Source: Phlebotomus papatasi
Taxonomy: Eukaryota > Arthropoda > Insecta > Diptera > Psychodidae
DNA length: 64,000 bases
Direction: 5' to 3'
Assembly (NCBI RefSeq): GCF_024763615.1
Contig: NC_077223.1
Location: forward strand, 96,782,627 to 96,846,626
Position numbers and translations under genes: made by a program. Below are positions 53,260-64,000 of the stretch, in pieces. The first letter of the stretch is position 1; each line of letters begins with the position of its first letter. The notes under the pieces were generated by a model. That model was not told the DNA's origin. It searched no databases and saw nothing but the letters and a program-made list of their open reading frames with translations.

Positions 53260-53644
53260 ATGCGAAAGTACTTTGAGGTATAACATCTAAGTCACGAGTT
53301 CGAGCATTTCGGAAAGCCTGGGACGCTTTGCCACTCCTTTTTTTAACATTTTAGCTTGATCTTTTCGTAAGATAATGAAAAACGGTTAAAAACCGGTCTT
53401 TAACATTTTGAAGAAATTTAAGCATAAATTTTGGTTATAGTATGTATACTTTAATCCTATTTTTTGAGCTCAGTTTGCTCGAGTTGGTTCACAAATGGCA
53501 TTTCCAATAAAGAATCACAGGTACTATAAGCTAAAACAGGTCTGTTAGTAGATTTTGTAAGAAGCATTATGGATTGTCTCTCAATTTTTCACTCGTTCAC
53601 TATGTTAAACAACACAGTCACTGAAGCTTCCGGTGTTGAGGGGG
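53260..53644. other. no gene or repeat recognised
   Basis: AT-rich spacer after the MITE. Confidence 0.4.
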
Positions 53645-53938
53645 TGGTAGCATTAGTGTCTCTTCTATGGATGGGAATATAGTTGAACTGGCGTGGAAAG
53701 TCCGTAGGAGGCTTCCATTGAGGGGTGATATGGCTGAGGAAATGAGGAGAATTGGCTGGAAATTCCATAATTTCTCCAGGCTGAGGGGTGATAACCCCTT
53801 ACAGGACTGGAAAGCTCTATACCGCTGAACTTTGGCCGCGTTCTTCAGTACGGATTTGCCTCTTGTGGAACTTAAACGTGTACAGGACTTTACTAATGCA
53901 GTAACAAGTGAAATTGTGAGTAGTTTAGAACACTACTG
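53645..53938 (+). pseudogene. open frame with one stop, unrecognised
   Basis: A frame from about 53645 reads GGSISVSSMDGNIVELAWKV, then RRRLPLRGDMAEEMRRIGWK, FHNFSRLRGDNPLQDWKALYR, a TGA (about 53826), then TLAAFFSTDLPLVELKRVQD and FTNAVTSEIVSSLEHY before a TGA. One stop in nearly 100 codons of non-repetitive, charged sequence in AT-rich DNA suggests an eroded coding segment. A single C-to-T change in an Arg codon would explain the internal stop. I do not recognise the family, and no splice boundaries were identified. Confidence 0.3.
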
Positions 53939-55869
53939 ATAACTCCTTGTGCGTGTGGAGGGTTTGTTATATTGCAAGTAAAACCCCTCAAGACAATAGT
54001 CAACTGTGAGGCACTGTATGTGTCCTCAGGAAGACAATGAGGGCCTCAGGACATGATATTGTGTAGTGGAAAATTGGTGCTAATCCCAGGATTACACAAC
54101 CCTATACAATGGATATCAAAATTGGATTAAGTGCTGCAGTAAACTGGACAATACCCATTCATTGGGGATACTTGTGAATTGGCAGATATAACTGAACTTT
54201 TGTGGTTCTTAATCATTTGTCCTGGGAAAAGGCATCTCAGTGTTTGTGTGAGTGTGAGAGTAAAAAAAATGGAGAGATATCTTCATCACACCATAAAATT
54301 GGGGGTGTTCGTCGCATTTTTAGGCCTCGCATTTCAAGGTTCGTTTTACCATGCCGCAAAAAAATAGCCCTTTTAGAGTGTATCTCCTCAAATTTTACAA
54401 GCCCAAACCCTAAGTATTTTCCACCCTCAAAAAAATCAACCATCTAGCAGCAAAAAGGGCGCGAGGGTGCAAAGTTTCAAGTATCAATTCAGAGGGAAAT
54501 TCTATGGAAATCAATGGAAAGTCAATCAGTGGCAAAGTTCTCGTACTGGAGTGTCTTACCCAAATCACTTTCTCATTTTTTGTTGGTACCAGTGGTTAGG
54601 GATCTTCTTGGTTCTTCAGCGTAACAAATTTCCATGGTGAGACTTCACCGGGGAATTTCATTAGGTACTTTTCTTTCCTTTTGGGGGATGTTAGAACCGC
54701 TACTTCAATGAAGATATGCCTCTTGCTCTTTGACCTAAAAAAAAAAGTCTTCTTGATTTCTCTTTGCTTCATATTTGGATTTGTTCTTAAGAAATTCTTC
54801 TCGTTACGTTCATAAGAAATATAACTTCAAAAACAAAGATGTATAATGATGGAAATATAATATAACTTCGGAAAATAAGCCTCCAGAGTAATTACCAGAA
54901 AAAGAAATGTTCTATTTAAAGATAACATTTTATCTTCAAAGAAATTCGAGTAGAAATTCTAAGAAAGGGTTCAGAGTTGTGTATTATTATTTATATTTAA
55001 TACTACACAGTACGTAAAAAAATCTTTTCGTTATTTACCACAGGGGGAGGCGGTAATATTACGGGAATACTGCGTATATCTACTTTCTGATACGTCTTCG
55101 GCACTTCAACGATTTATATAAGAAATCTTGAATATCCGTACAATTTTCCTGGAAATATTGTCTACTATATGTTCCATACTTTAATTTAAATATTTCGATA
55201 TCACCGAAGAGTTAATATACATAGTACACGATATATTTAGAAGGATACCTCTCTTAGGGATTAATAAAGTTTTAACATGTTTAACTATACAAAAATCTTA
55301 ATATATAATATGTCCTTTTCATGATAAACTCAAAGAAAAGCATATAAGTACGGGTCAACTTCATAGTTTTAAATATTAAACTGTAATTTGAAAGTTGTTA
55401 AACTTTGCTCAGGAAATTGGTTTGACGAAACTTTATTGTTTATTTGAACTTCATATTGCTCTTGTACTAAAGGCTTTTATATAGTGTTGTTCGAGAAATG
55501 CTTAAAGTGCTCCATTTTTGAATGAATTATAACTGCAAATTTTTAATTTATTCACTGGTTTATGAATCAATAAAAATGAAACTAGGTTTACTTTTCTAAC
55601 TTGAAATATTAGAAATTGCTATGCTATTTAACGTCGCCTATCTTTAATGGATAAAATTTAAATAGATATGACTTTATTGCTCAAGAGTTGTTTTTAAGTA
55701 ATAAAGAAAATTCTCTCAATAAATCATTAAATATTTATAATTTTTTTTGTTCATTGTGGTTTATTTGAAATTATCTAACAAATCAATTAAAATTGATATC
55801 AGGATGACTTGTGTTCTATTTTATTTTCTCTAGATTTATTAACGACTTTCTAGTCTGCTAATGTTGATG
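53939..55869. other. no gene or repeat recognised
   Basis: About 1.9 kb. ORFs at 54179-54447 overlap in different frames and on both strands without motifs. 54.9-55.8 kb is strongly AT-rich. Confidence 0.4.
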
Positions 55870-55965
55870 TTCTTTGGGCACGCAATGTTTAGTGATACAG
55901 TGGTCATTCGCCCTGGGTTTGAATTCCCTTTAGGTCATCAGAGTTTGTTTTTTTAATTGAAAAGT
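55870..55965 (+). repeat. diverged tRNA-derived SINE relic
   Basis: GTTTAGTGATACAGTGGTCA then GGGTTTGAATTCCCTTTAGG-TCATCAGAG. The B-box-like GGTTTGAATTC and the following TTAGGTCA(C/T)CAG match the SINEs at 31.3 and 31.7 kb. The remainder of the body is lost. Confidence 0.55.
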
Positions 55966-56304
55966 GTTTCGAATTAATCATGTAAACTAAAATGCTTTTA
56001 ATTGCATATGACATCGAATTGTCACCCCTTTCTTGATGCATGTCTAGAAATATCGTTTGCGAGTACACCTAATTCACTTACACTTGAGGAAAGATATTAC
56101 GAGAATAATATCACACCACAACCATTGGGATACTTCCTTGAAGCCTATACAGTTTGTATTAAACCTGAAACCAATTCTAATTACTTTATCGTCGTCCCTT
56201 GGTTTATGTTCTCACTTTTCTAAACAATGTAAATTATTTCTAACAATGATTACAATATTATACTGATATCTTTAATTAACAAAATTACAACACATATGGT
56301 AAGG
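55966..56304. other. no gene or repeat recognised
   Basis: Two overlapping short ORFs (56002-56266) without motifs. Confidence 0.4.
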
Positions 56305-57353
56305 GCTCATAATTTTGACCAGTCTGCTTATAAGCATCGATGTTCCCAGTTTGAAGTGCGATATTTTCAATACTAAATAACTTTTTTTGTTACTCTCTTT
56401 TCAGAAGAGTTGTTTAGAAACTTGGCAAGCTATTTATCGTCTTATTTTTACTAAAATTAGTTTTAGTACGTTTAAAAATAAATTGATATGTAGAGGTGAA
56501 TTTGACTCTTATTTTGGACAACTTGGTTATTAATTTGGACAACTTTGCTGTAAATATTGACAGCTAATCCGCCTCAACAGTATGCCCATTGTTCTTCATT
56601 TCATGAACAAATCTTACCAAGTCCTCTTCCTGTTCATGTAAGGGAAACCGTAGAATGTCACAAGAAGCCCGGAAACTTTCCATATCATTCATTAAAGTGA
56701 GTTGACTTCGGTACTCCAAGTACGTGCGGATTCGCTCATTCCCTGGCCTTTCCGGTAGCCTTTCAAGGCATTTCTCGCTACATCTCTTTCGTAGAGATGA
56801 TGCTCCTTTGTTTCACCAGGCATTTGTCCAACCTAGTCATCACAAAAGCTAAAACTTCACGAAATTTCGTGAGAAAAACACCTGTCCAAAATAAGGAGTA
56901 TCATCTCACTGGTGTCTTAGAAGAATTCCCATTTTTTACACGAAAAACCTAATTCACAAGGCAAATCTCACTTCAGGTCAAATGTACAAATCACTACTAA
57001 CGTGAATCAACACAATATTCAATGAATATTCAATAATATCATTCAAAAAGAGTGAAGAAACATTGTTAGTACTTCACCACAGCTAAATAAGACTGAAGTA
57101 AACACGAAGTTCTGTCGTATTTCTCGTAAGCAATTGCTCACACTGAATTTTCAACAAAGCAATTTCAACTCAAATCATATTCAAAATTTAACGTATTTAG
57201 TGTTAAAATCTTCCAAAAAGAACAAATATTTAGATAGAATTCATTATTCATCAAATATTGGAATTAAAAATCCATCATTTTAATCAATTTATTTTTAGTG
57301 TCCCATTTTATCCTCAAAGTGTCCAAAATAAGAAACTGGACAAAATTATGAGC
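56305..57353. mobile_element. 1.05 kb dispersed repeat W, copy 2, with both TIRs
   Basis: The left end GCTCATAATTTTGACCAG is inverted to the right end CTGGACAAAATTATGAGC. Inside, the sequence parallels 28077-29113 with scattered substitutions and small indels, for example CACGAAATTTCGTGAGAAAA in both. No long ORF. The TIRs define it as a DNA transposon derivative of unknown superfamily; the target duplication is not clear. Confidence 0.82.
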
Positions 57354-59460
57354 TTTTCCCCTAAAAAAGATTTATCTATCATGGGGGCGCGGGGAACCTT
57401 TGTCAAACACGCGTCTTAACGGTCACTGAATTTAAAATTCTGTACATTAAATAATTACAAACTATTTTGATTTAGAATTTAGATAAAGTGACTATCTAAG
57501 AACACGAATTAGCAATCAGAATTCAAATCAGGAAAGAGGATGGAGGTCAATTTTAAGAAATTTGACGGGATGTCGTATTTTATGTTTGCCATTTTGAGCA
57601 AAAATTTTGCATGACTTTCCGCAAAGCGAGAAAAGAGCAACAAAATGTATTTTCATCGCTGTCGGACTATTTTTTCGAAGTAATTGAAAGACCGCAAAGT
57701 AACGAAAAATCCATTCCCGACAGAAATACGGACATTAATTGCGCAGAAATGAATGATCAAAAATCGTCTCTGTTTTGATTAATATATTAATCGATTGGTA
57801 CGAATGGGTTAATAAATAGATTTAAATTTGTTTTCAATTCTACTACCATTAGGTCAATTTATTACCTACAAAAATCATTTTATATCCCATATCGTTTTCT
57901 GTCTCAGTAAGATATTATAGAACCATTTGTTCTTAAAGTTTGAGTGTAGCAGTTCTTTTCACTGAATTATTGTAATGGAAATGGCATAATTTGTGCTATT
58001 CCAATGAAAAATTAACATTTTTTATTTCTTTCCTGTTCTCAAGTGCTTCTGCATTATCGGTTTCCTTTTTGTGTTGGTTCTTGTCTTAACTGTTTCTCAG
58101 TCCTCGCAATGCTCTAAACAACCAAACAGTCATGACAGAAACCAACGCAAATAAAAGTCTACTACGCAGAAGAACATGAGAACACTAAAGTGCTAAAAAA
58201 ATATGTTCATTTGGAGTCAACAATCCGCGGATCGGTACAATTTGGCCAGAAATCGGTAGATCGGCATGAGATCGGCAGATTTAAATGTCAGTTCGCTCTT
58301 ATGAAATATAGTGTTCGTTTAAACTCATGTAACATTGGAGATTTTCTACAAACGATTCTAGAGCACCATAATTCTATTACAGAAAAATACAGATTTCATT
58401 TTTAATTCCATTAGTACATTTTATCTATTTTTAATATCACGTTAAGCTGGCGTATTATGCTTATTGATAGAATCATTATTTAAAGTAATATACCCAGTTA
58501 CTCAATAAAGTTTCAATAATTTTTTCGCAATTCGAGTGGTTTTACGTTTGACTGCCTTTTGCAATATATTATAATATTCAAATATACTGTACATATTCAA
58601 TCAAATATTTCAAAGTAACGCGAAATATTAAAAGCATTTAAACCCAAATTTATTTTATTAATAGGATACATAATTGTACGAATTTAGTTTTATAAATTCA
58701 TAAGAATCGTTTGTGGTACAAAAATATTTGAAAAACATGTCAGCTAATAAGATGTGATTTAAAATTGAAAAACAAGAGGTGCTTCTCCATTAAATACCTG
58801 GCATTTTGTAATTTATTCAAATCCTAATAAGAAATTAAAAAAAAACACCCGAAACTAGATTTAAGCTTCTTATGGGGAACATGAAACGTCTTTCCGAATT
58901 TTCTTAATACTACACATATCCATGGTTTTTATGAAAATCTTATTGCTGCTTGGACAAAACCACATAAGAATATGTCTGAGCTTTATTCATATGGCTTAAC
59001 TTTAAATTCCAAGAAGGAAAGATTTTCGGAGATATTGCGATTTAGGATTGTATTATTATAGGTAGTTGATCTACTTATATTTTAAAGAATCACATCAATA
59101 TTTTGTTATTTAGAAGTTCTTAGCTTTTGAAAATAAGGTTAAATCCCCCCAATCTCACATTTGTTTTACGAGATGTAATCGGCGGAAATGCCATTTTTTG
59201 GGTATTTATATTTAATGTAAGGTTTGTTTTCTCTTCTTCTTGGATATAGTAAGACTTTCTGACACCATGCTTTTATTAAACTATTTTTTTTAAGAAATAA
59301 CAAAGCTCAACAACTAATTACAAAAAGCTTGAAACTGTGCTTTAACGTAATGTAAGTTCAAAGCCCCAGCTCAAAATAGTCCCACTTCTCCTATTTACAA
59401 AAGTATTTTTTTGTTATACAAAAATACCAGTAGATAGTAAATATTATGCTTTTAAGATAT
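57354..59460. other. no gene or repeat recognised
   Basis: About 2.1 kb, AT-rich. One 71-codon ORF (58190-58405) without a motif. A single MITE end (AAAATAGTCCCACTTCTCC, about 59371) matches the right end of the MITE at 36701-36888. Confidence 0.4.
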
Positions 59461-59612
59461 ATTAGGGGTTAAAGTTACCCTTTCCCATGTTAATTTTACC
59501 CTTAAAATGGTGTAAAATTAACATTAAAAAATGTTGATATATTTTTACACCTAAAAAGTGTTAAAGTTATGAGAGAGAAAAGTTAATTGCCCCCCGTTTT
59601 TTTCTCAGTGTA
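59461..59612. mobile_element. family T element, truncated
   Basis: GGGGTTAAAGTTACCCTTTC, GTTAATTTTACCC, TGTAAAATTAACATTAAAAA, ATATTTTTACACCTAAAAAG, then TTTTTTTCTCAGTGTA at the right end. It corresponds to the right half of 30852-31110; the left TACACTGA end is missing. Confidence 0.75.
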
Positions 59613-60184
59613 TCATGATCCAGATTCATTCCGAATATATCTCTGGACGATTTCCCTTCTTTTAACTTCTTTTACTCCGTCATTTTAACTAAAATTATAA
59701 ATTAATTAAAATATAGACTATTTTATTACTTATATATGAATTATTGACCATTGAAAACTTTGGAAATGTGCAAACCGACCATTTGCCTCTGAAATAACAT
59801 AACTTCATAATATAACTGGGAACAGGACGTTGGTTGTACGTATTTGACCATTTTGAGCCACTTTTTCAAATTTGTCAAAAAACTTTTGGCCGATGAAAAA
59901 TTATTAACTCTTGGAAAAGAATTATTTTTTAATATAGAATAAAATTACTTTCTTTGAAGCACATAAATAACATCTGCAATTTACAAAAACTTATTTGCAA
60001 AAAGAAAAATTTTAAAACGCAATTTAGTTCTATCCTTTTTCCACCTGATTTCTCGAACATAGCTTTGTCAAGAAACTTTTTGCCGATACTGTATTTAAAG
60101 AGCATTAATAAATTTTTGGGAAAAAATAACAAAAAGGTGGACTATAATGATTAGTTCACTGGAACGCCTTGGTTCAGAAATCTC
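59613..60184. other. no gene or repeat recognised
   Basis: AT-rich. Overlapping ORFs on both strands at 59929-60154 are Lys/Phe-rich and motif-free. Confidence 0.4.
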
Positions 60185-60375
60185 CAATTGGCGGGAATTG
60201 TGCAAATCGTAATTCTTGTCGAAGAAAAAAATATTTCTATCATAATCGTATTTCACAGCTAAGCTAAGAAAACTAGAAGAAAATCGTGAAAACGGAACTT
60301 CTTTTCAGGATTTGAAAAGAAATACACTTTTTGCCAAAATTTTGACTTTAACTGAAGAAAATAAGTTTTGAATGT
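60185..60375. repeat. dispersed repeat V, copy 2, left part
   Basis: CCAATTGGCGGGAATTGTGC, GAAGAAAATCGTGAAAACGG and AAAATTTTGACTTTAACTGA parallel 18945-19120 in order and orientation. It is interrupted at about 60376 by an inserted element and resumes at about 61822. Confidence 0.55.
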
Positions 60376-61821
60376 TTCGATGGCTCAGAGTAAGACTCGA
60401 ATAACTCGTAAATAGTCAGCTTAGCAGGAAGGCGATTTCAAACAGACAATTAACATGCTACGTTTATAAGCCTATTAGTATTGATTAAATAATTTTTTAG
60501 GTATAATGTACAGAAAAGAATAAAAATTGTGAAGAAGTACCCAAAAAGTAAAATCAGTGATAAGCTCAGATAAGCACAGCGAACAAACGGTTCTCGGCCA
60601 ACGAAATGTATAAAATTGGCTCGACGCGATTCTTTATCCCAAAATTCAATTCACAATCGAATTTTCACGCATTCCGATTTGCAAGCACCCCGAGTTGCAC
60701 GCATTTCGATGTCACCTGTAAAGAATCTCAGCTACCATAAGCTTATCTGGGCTTATCACTGGATTACTATTTTAAATGGTCTAAGTGTGGAAGGCCAAGA
60801 AAAAAAAAGTTCATTGAAATCGGTTAATAAACATAAGTGATAGAGTCCGGCCCATATGTATATAGTAAGGGTCAGGGTACAGTGGGTTCAAGTAGGGTCG
60901 GATGGGACCCATTATTAGAAAGATCTCGATCTCATATAGAATATATACTAAAATTTCATCGAAATCCCTTCAGAAACATACCAAAAATGCAGTGCGGTCA
61001 AGACATTTTTGGTTATAGCTCAGGTCAGAGAATATCGAGGGAGGAGTGCGACCTACCGTTGGAAAGGTCTCGACCTCAGCTACAACATATTAAAATTTAA
61101 AAAAACATTATCTACTTTTCGAAATATTCTAGATCGAAAATCGATTTTTCGATTAATCTGACCTTCGATTAAATCACATGAAATTGGAGTGTCATAAAGC
61201 TTGTAGTATTCAATAAGAGCTTTCCAAAACATCAAAATTTTTCGAATTCCGATAGTTAGAACCGGAGATATGGCCATTTGAACACTGAATTTTTGACCTC
61301 CTCTAGCTCTGGTCAGGGGGTCGGAGAGGGTTAAGTTTGGTATCGATCGAAAGCTCTTAGGCCCATATATAACAAATCTAACATACTAAAATTTGAGATT
61401 GATCCGTGCCATAGGGGCTGAGTTATTGAGAAAACAAAATTTGGGAATGTTTTAAAATGGCGGTAGGAAGGGGTGGGGGTGGATCCGACATCATCAACTT
61501 CTAGCCGCCCATCGACATTTAACTTTTGCCGAAAACCGCTTGTCGATATCTCTTTCCGTTCTCTCTCCCGAAGTGGTTATACGACGGACGGACGAACGGA
61601 CGGTTGGACGGACGGGACGGGACGTCCACGAAAATCGAATTTTGGTGCATAATGATATTCGTGATCTATTAGTGTCAAAACGTGTATATCCAAAATTTGG
61701 TCCCGATCTGACGAGGTCGCATTTCACTTGTGACCACAAAATTTGAGATTGTAAAGAATCTCAGCTAAAAAAACAAACTATGTAGAAATCTGAGTTGTTC
61801 GAGTCTTATTCTGAGCCGTCG
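60376..61821. mobile_element. 1.45 kb element with TIR CGATGGCTCAGAGTAAGACT
   Basis: CGATGGCTCAGAGTAAGACT-CGAATAACTC at the left is inverted relative to GAGTTGTTCGAGTCTTATTC-TGAGCCGTCG at the right (about 30 nt, few mismatches). It splits repeat V. It contains a family X relative (60713-61770). A related motif, GACTTGTTCGACTTATTCTG, is at about 9037. No transposase was found. Confidence 0.7.
60713..61770. repeat. diverged family X copy
   Basis: Left end CACCTGTAAAGAATCTCAGC-TACCATAAGC, right end TTTGAGATTGTAAAGAATCT-CAGCTA. The interior carries the family modules: ACAACATATTAAAATTT, TAGAACCGGAGATATGGCCA, TAGCTCTGGTCAGGGGGTCG, GCCATAGGGGCTGAGTTATT, GAGAAAACAAAA, then GGAAGGGGTGGGGGTGGA and a GGAC-rich tandem tract. 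The module order matches the right half of 5047-6879. The ORFs inside are artefacts. Confidence 0.75.
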
Positions 61822-62060
61822 ATTTGTTTCATTTCCATGGAAAGAGTAATTAATTTTATTTTTTATTGATTTCAATCGATCAATAACTTTTTTTTATCTT
61901 TCCCGCATATTTGACGAAATCATAAAAAATGGGAAGTGGAGAAAACGAGCTTTAAAGTTTTAGATATTTGCCCTAGCGCTTATTGCTGCTCGGCGCTCCT
62001 TTGCTTTCGTCTCTGGCATCTTCGATAATACTTCGAATAGAGTTTTGAAATTTTCGTAGT
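61822..62060. repeat. dispersed repeat V, copy 2, right part
   Basis: ATTTCAATCGATCAATAACT, ATCTTTCCCGCATATTTGAC, AAATGGGAAGTGGAGAAAAC parallel about 19205-19310. It continues the part at 60185 once the inserted element is removed. Confidence 0.55.
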
Positions 62061-64000
62061 AAATTCTTAGATAGTTTATCTATCGATTTATGTAATAATA
62101 AGAGAAATCGTTTTTTATTGTAGTTCAGGAAAGCCTCTTTATACATTAACTATGATTTCTTTTACTCATAAGTTGAATATTGGGATAATAGTAGCGAGAC
62201 TAGTACCATGACATAAAATGGTATACCTCAATTAATGTCTTTTTGAATAAATTGGTCTGTGAAGCTAAATTAAAAGTCCAGTTCCATTAAAAAAAGAAGA
62301 TAACAGTGCACTAATTAAATGGTGTCATACTTCCCCTTATGTTTTAATGAATTATTTTGCGGATGTAGTGCAGCTCTGGAAGTAATTTGAAACTACAAAA
62401 TATAAAAAAAAAATCAGAAAGGATATTTGATTTATTAAAAGTTTATGTGTGAAGTATAAACAGTATAACTTCAATACTGTCAACGCGTTTCATTTTTATA
62501 TCCCTTTAGTTTTCTGAGTTAGTTTAAAAGTTTAACATTAAACCTGATATTTAAATATTTTTTCAATGATACTTAAAAATTTTATGGATTGGCAATATTT
62601 GGGGTTCATATTTCATCAGAATTTTGTGATGCATCATAAAGTTTGAGGAAACATTGAACTTTTGAACTTATGGAAATCAACTTAACATTAATTATTTGAT
62701 CGTAATCTTCATTTTATTGGATCTAAGAAAATAGATATCCTATGATCGAAAATTGAATGGGAAATTGATTGAGGTTGAATGTAAGAGAAACTTTTAACTT
62801 CTCTGAATTATTCAATTCCACAGTTATTGATCTAAAGTTCTAAACTAGAGTGTGCAAGAAAAGCCCTTCCACCCAAATTCTCCATGATTGAGAATTGAAT
62901 GTTTGATGAGACCTCATATAAAGTGAATGAATAGCGTTATGCCCATCCTCAATAGACTGAATAAGATATATGTGCTTCTTATTTGATATAAGTTTGAGTT
63001 TGAGTGTCATGAATAAATTCACCTCTATTTGCCATGGAATATTTCGCGATGGAGTGTGAAGATGATGGGAGATCTGTTGTGTTTATCTTCGAGGGATATA
63101 TGGCAACTTCTTGCGTTCTCACACTTTCTCAGAGATGGAAGAAAAGCTGTCGCTAGTGAGAAGATGGTATAAGCAAAGGCAACAGTCGCTATCATCATCT
63201 TTGACAGATTTTCACATACTATGTCGTTGAAATATCGTAGTGTTTGCCATATTAACTCTGAGGAAAAACAAGATTTTCAAATTAAAATTGCCCTTTGGTG
63301 TGGTGACATTGTCATACCACCACTTACTATGACATGCTGCGGATGTTATAGCTGCGAGAGAAATAGGAGTAGCAGTTAATCCGAGAGAATCCTCGATTAC
63401 GGCAGTTTATGGATATACTGGGAAATCCCATACGCTTCTCATTATATAGAGCTGGGATACAAGATGTGCTACACATTTTCCCAGCGAATGTCGATGCAAT
63501 GATGAAAAAGTCGCATGGAAAATTACGGGCACGCTATCACACTGAGGTATCTCAATTTATGACAATGTTCAATAACTGAAGGCACCCGAAGCTACCCCAG
63601 GAAAATGAGAAATTCTCCAACATTTTCACCATTCTCGGTATAGAACCCCGTAGGTTGGGTTTTGTACTGTGAAAGGATGCTTTGATGATGGAAATTCAAT
63701 TTCGTTACATGGGAACACCCGACACTTTTATATATATATATTGTCAAACATTGTGTGTGCACCTTCTGTTTGTGAACCGTACACTTCGGCACTGATTGAA
63801 AGTTTTCTCGGTTATTACATGCTATTGAACTCATGTTTATATGCAATTTACTACTCATCCCAATTTTACTTGGGCTCACAACTTTCTTCTCTCTCAATAC
63901 TCGCAAAATGAACTTTCCGCAAGGGAGAGAGAATCTTTCAAAAATCCCCATCCATCCACCATCCTCATTCCGGAAGTTTCCCCAAGGAGACTTTTCCAAC
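62061..64000. other. no gene or repeat recognised
   Basis: About 1.9 kb. The 135-codon minus-strand ORF at 63592-63999, which runs to the window edge, shows no motif and is overlapped by an 80-codon plus-strand ORF. 63.0-63.6 kb is a little less AT-rich. No element ends found. Confidence 0.35.

Noticed and set aside
63592..63999. 135-codon minus-strand ORF at the window edge
   Set aside because: No motif, overlapped by an opposite-strand ORF, no splice support; possibly chance, and truncated by the window.
1..64000. CRISPR arrays, bacterial operons, rRNA genes, integrated virus genes
   Set aside because: No regular spacer-repeat array, no ribosome-binding-site-led gene clusters, no rRNA core sequence and no recognisable viral protein were seen; the sequence is eukaryotic with introns.

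Overview
The window looks like AT-rich nuclear DNA from an insect, most likely a dipteran. The evidence is split exons with GT/AG introns, exons of a laminin beta chain (LanB1 type), one exon resembling the arthropod sidestep-type immunoglobulin proteins, a mosquito-type DD37E mariner relic, and a very dense load of short inverted-repeat transposons (MITEs). No bacterial-style operons, rRNA, tRNA or CRISPR were seen. Most ORFs above 60 codons here appear to be chance or transposon-derived.

Layout. 1-33.9 kb is intronic or intergenic DNA filled with MITEs, foldback elements and tRNA-derived SINE relics, plus a broken pogo/Tigger-like transposase (1.4 kb). A 1.83 kb non-coding repeat occurs twice, apparently identical, at 5.05 and 9.11 kb. 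33.9-35.9 kb is a mariner-type element with a ruined DD37E transposase, nested in a smaller TA-flanked element. 36.7-42.5 kb carries the main coding content: a four-exon laminin beta block (end of one LE repeat, the beta-specific domain IV, four LE repeats) present twice in tandem. Each copy totals 1,470 coding bases, starts and ends in phase 1, and has open frames and plausible splice sites, so the block could be read through, swapped or skipped without breaking frame. Copy 2 has an extra 280 bp hAT-type MITE in its first intron. Copy 1 has lost a conserved LE cysteine. No other laminin exon is visible in the window.

42.5-64 kb is again repeat-rich. It holds an antisense LINE fragment (43.1 kb), a GC-rich patch (46.2 kb), one 96-nt Ig V-set exon (49.6 kb), a piggyBac-type MITE inside a TA-flanked MITE (49.8-50.5 kb), a second hAT MITE (53 kb), the second copy of a 1.05 kb dispersed repeat (56.3 kb), and a three-level nest of elements (60.2-62.1 kb).

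The two real-gene signals are both cell-surface or matrix proteins on the plus strand, but nothing shows they belong to one transcript. The rest is a record of transposition. Many unrelated interiors share TIRs beginning TAGGGG or TAGGGT with TA target sites, which suggests they were mobilised in trans by one or a few mariner-like transposases.
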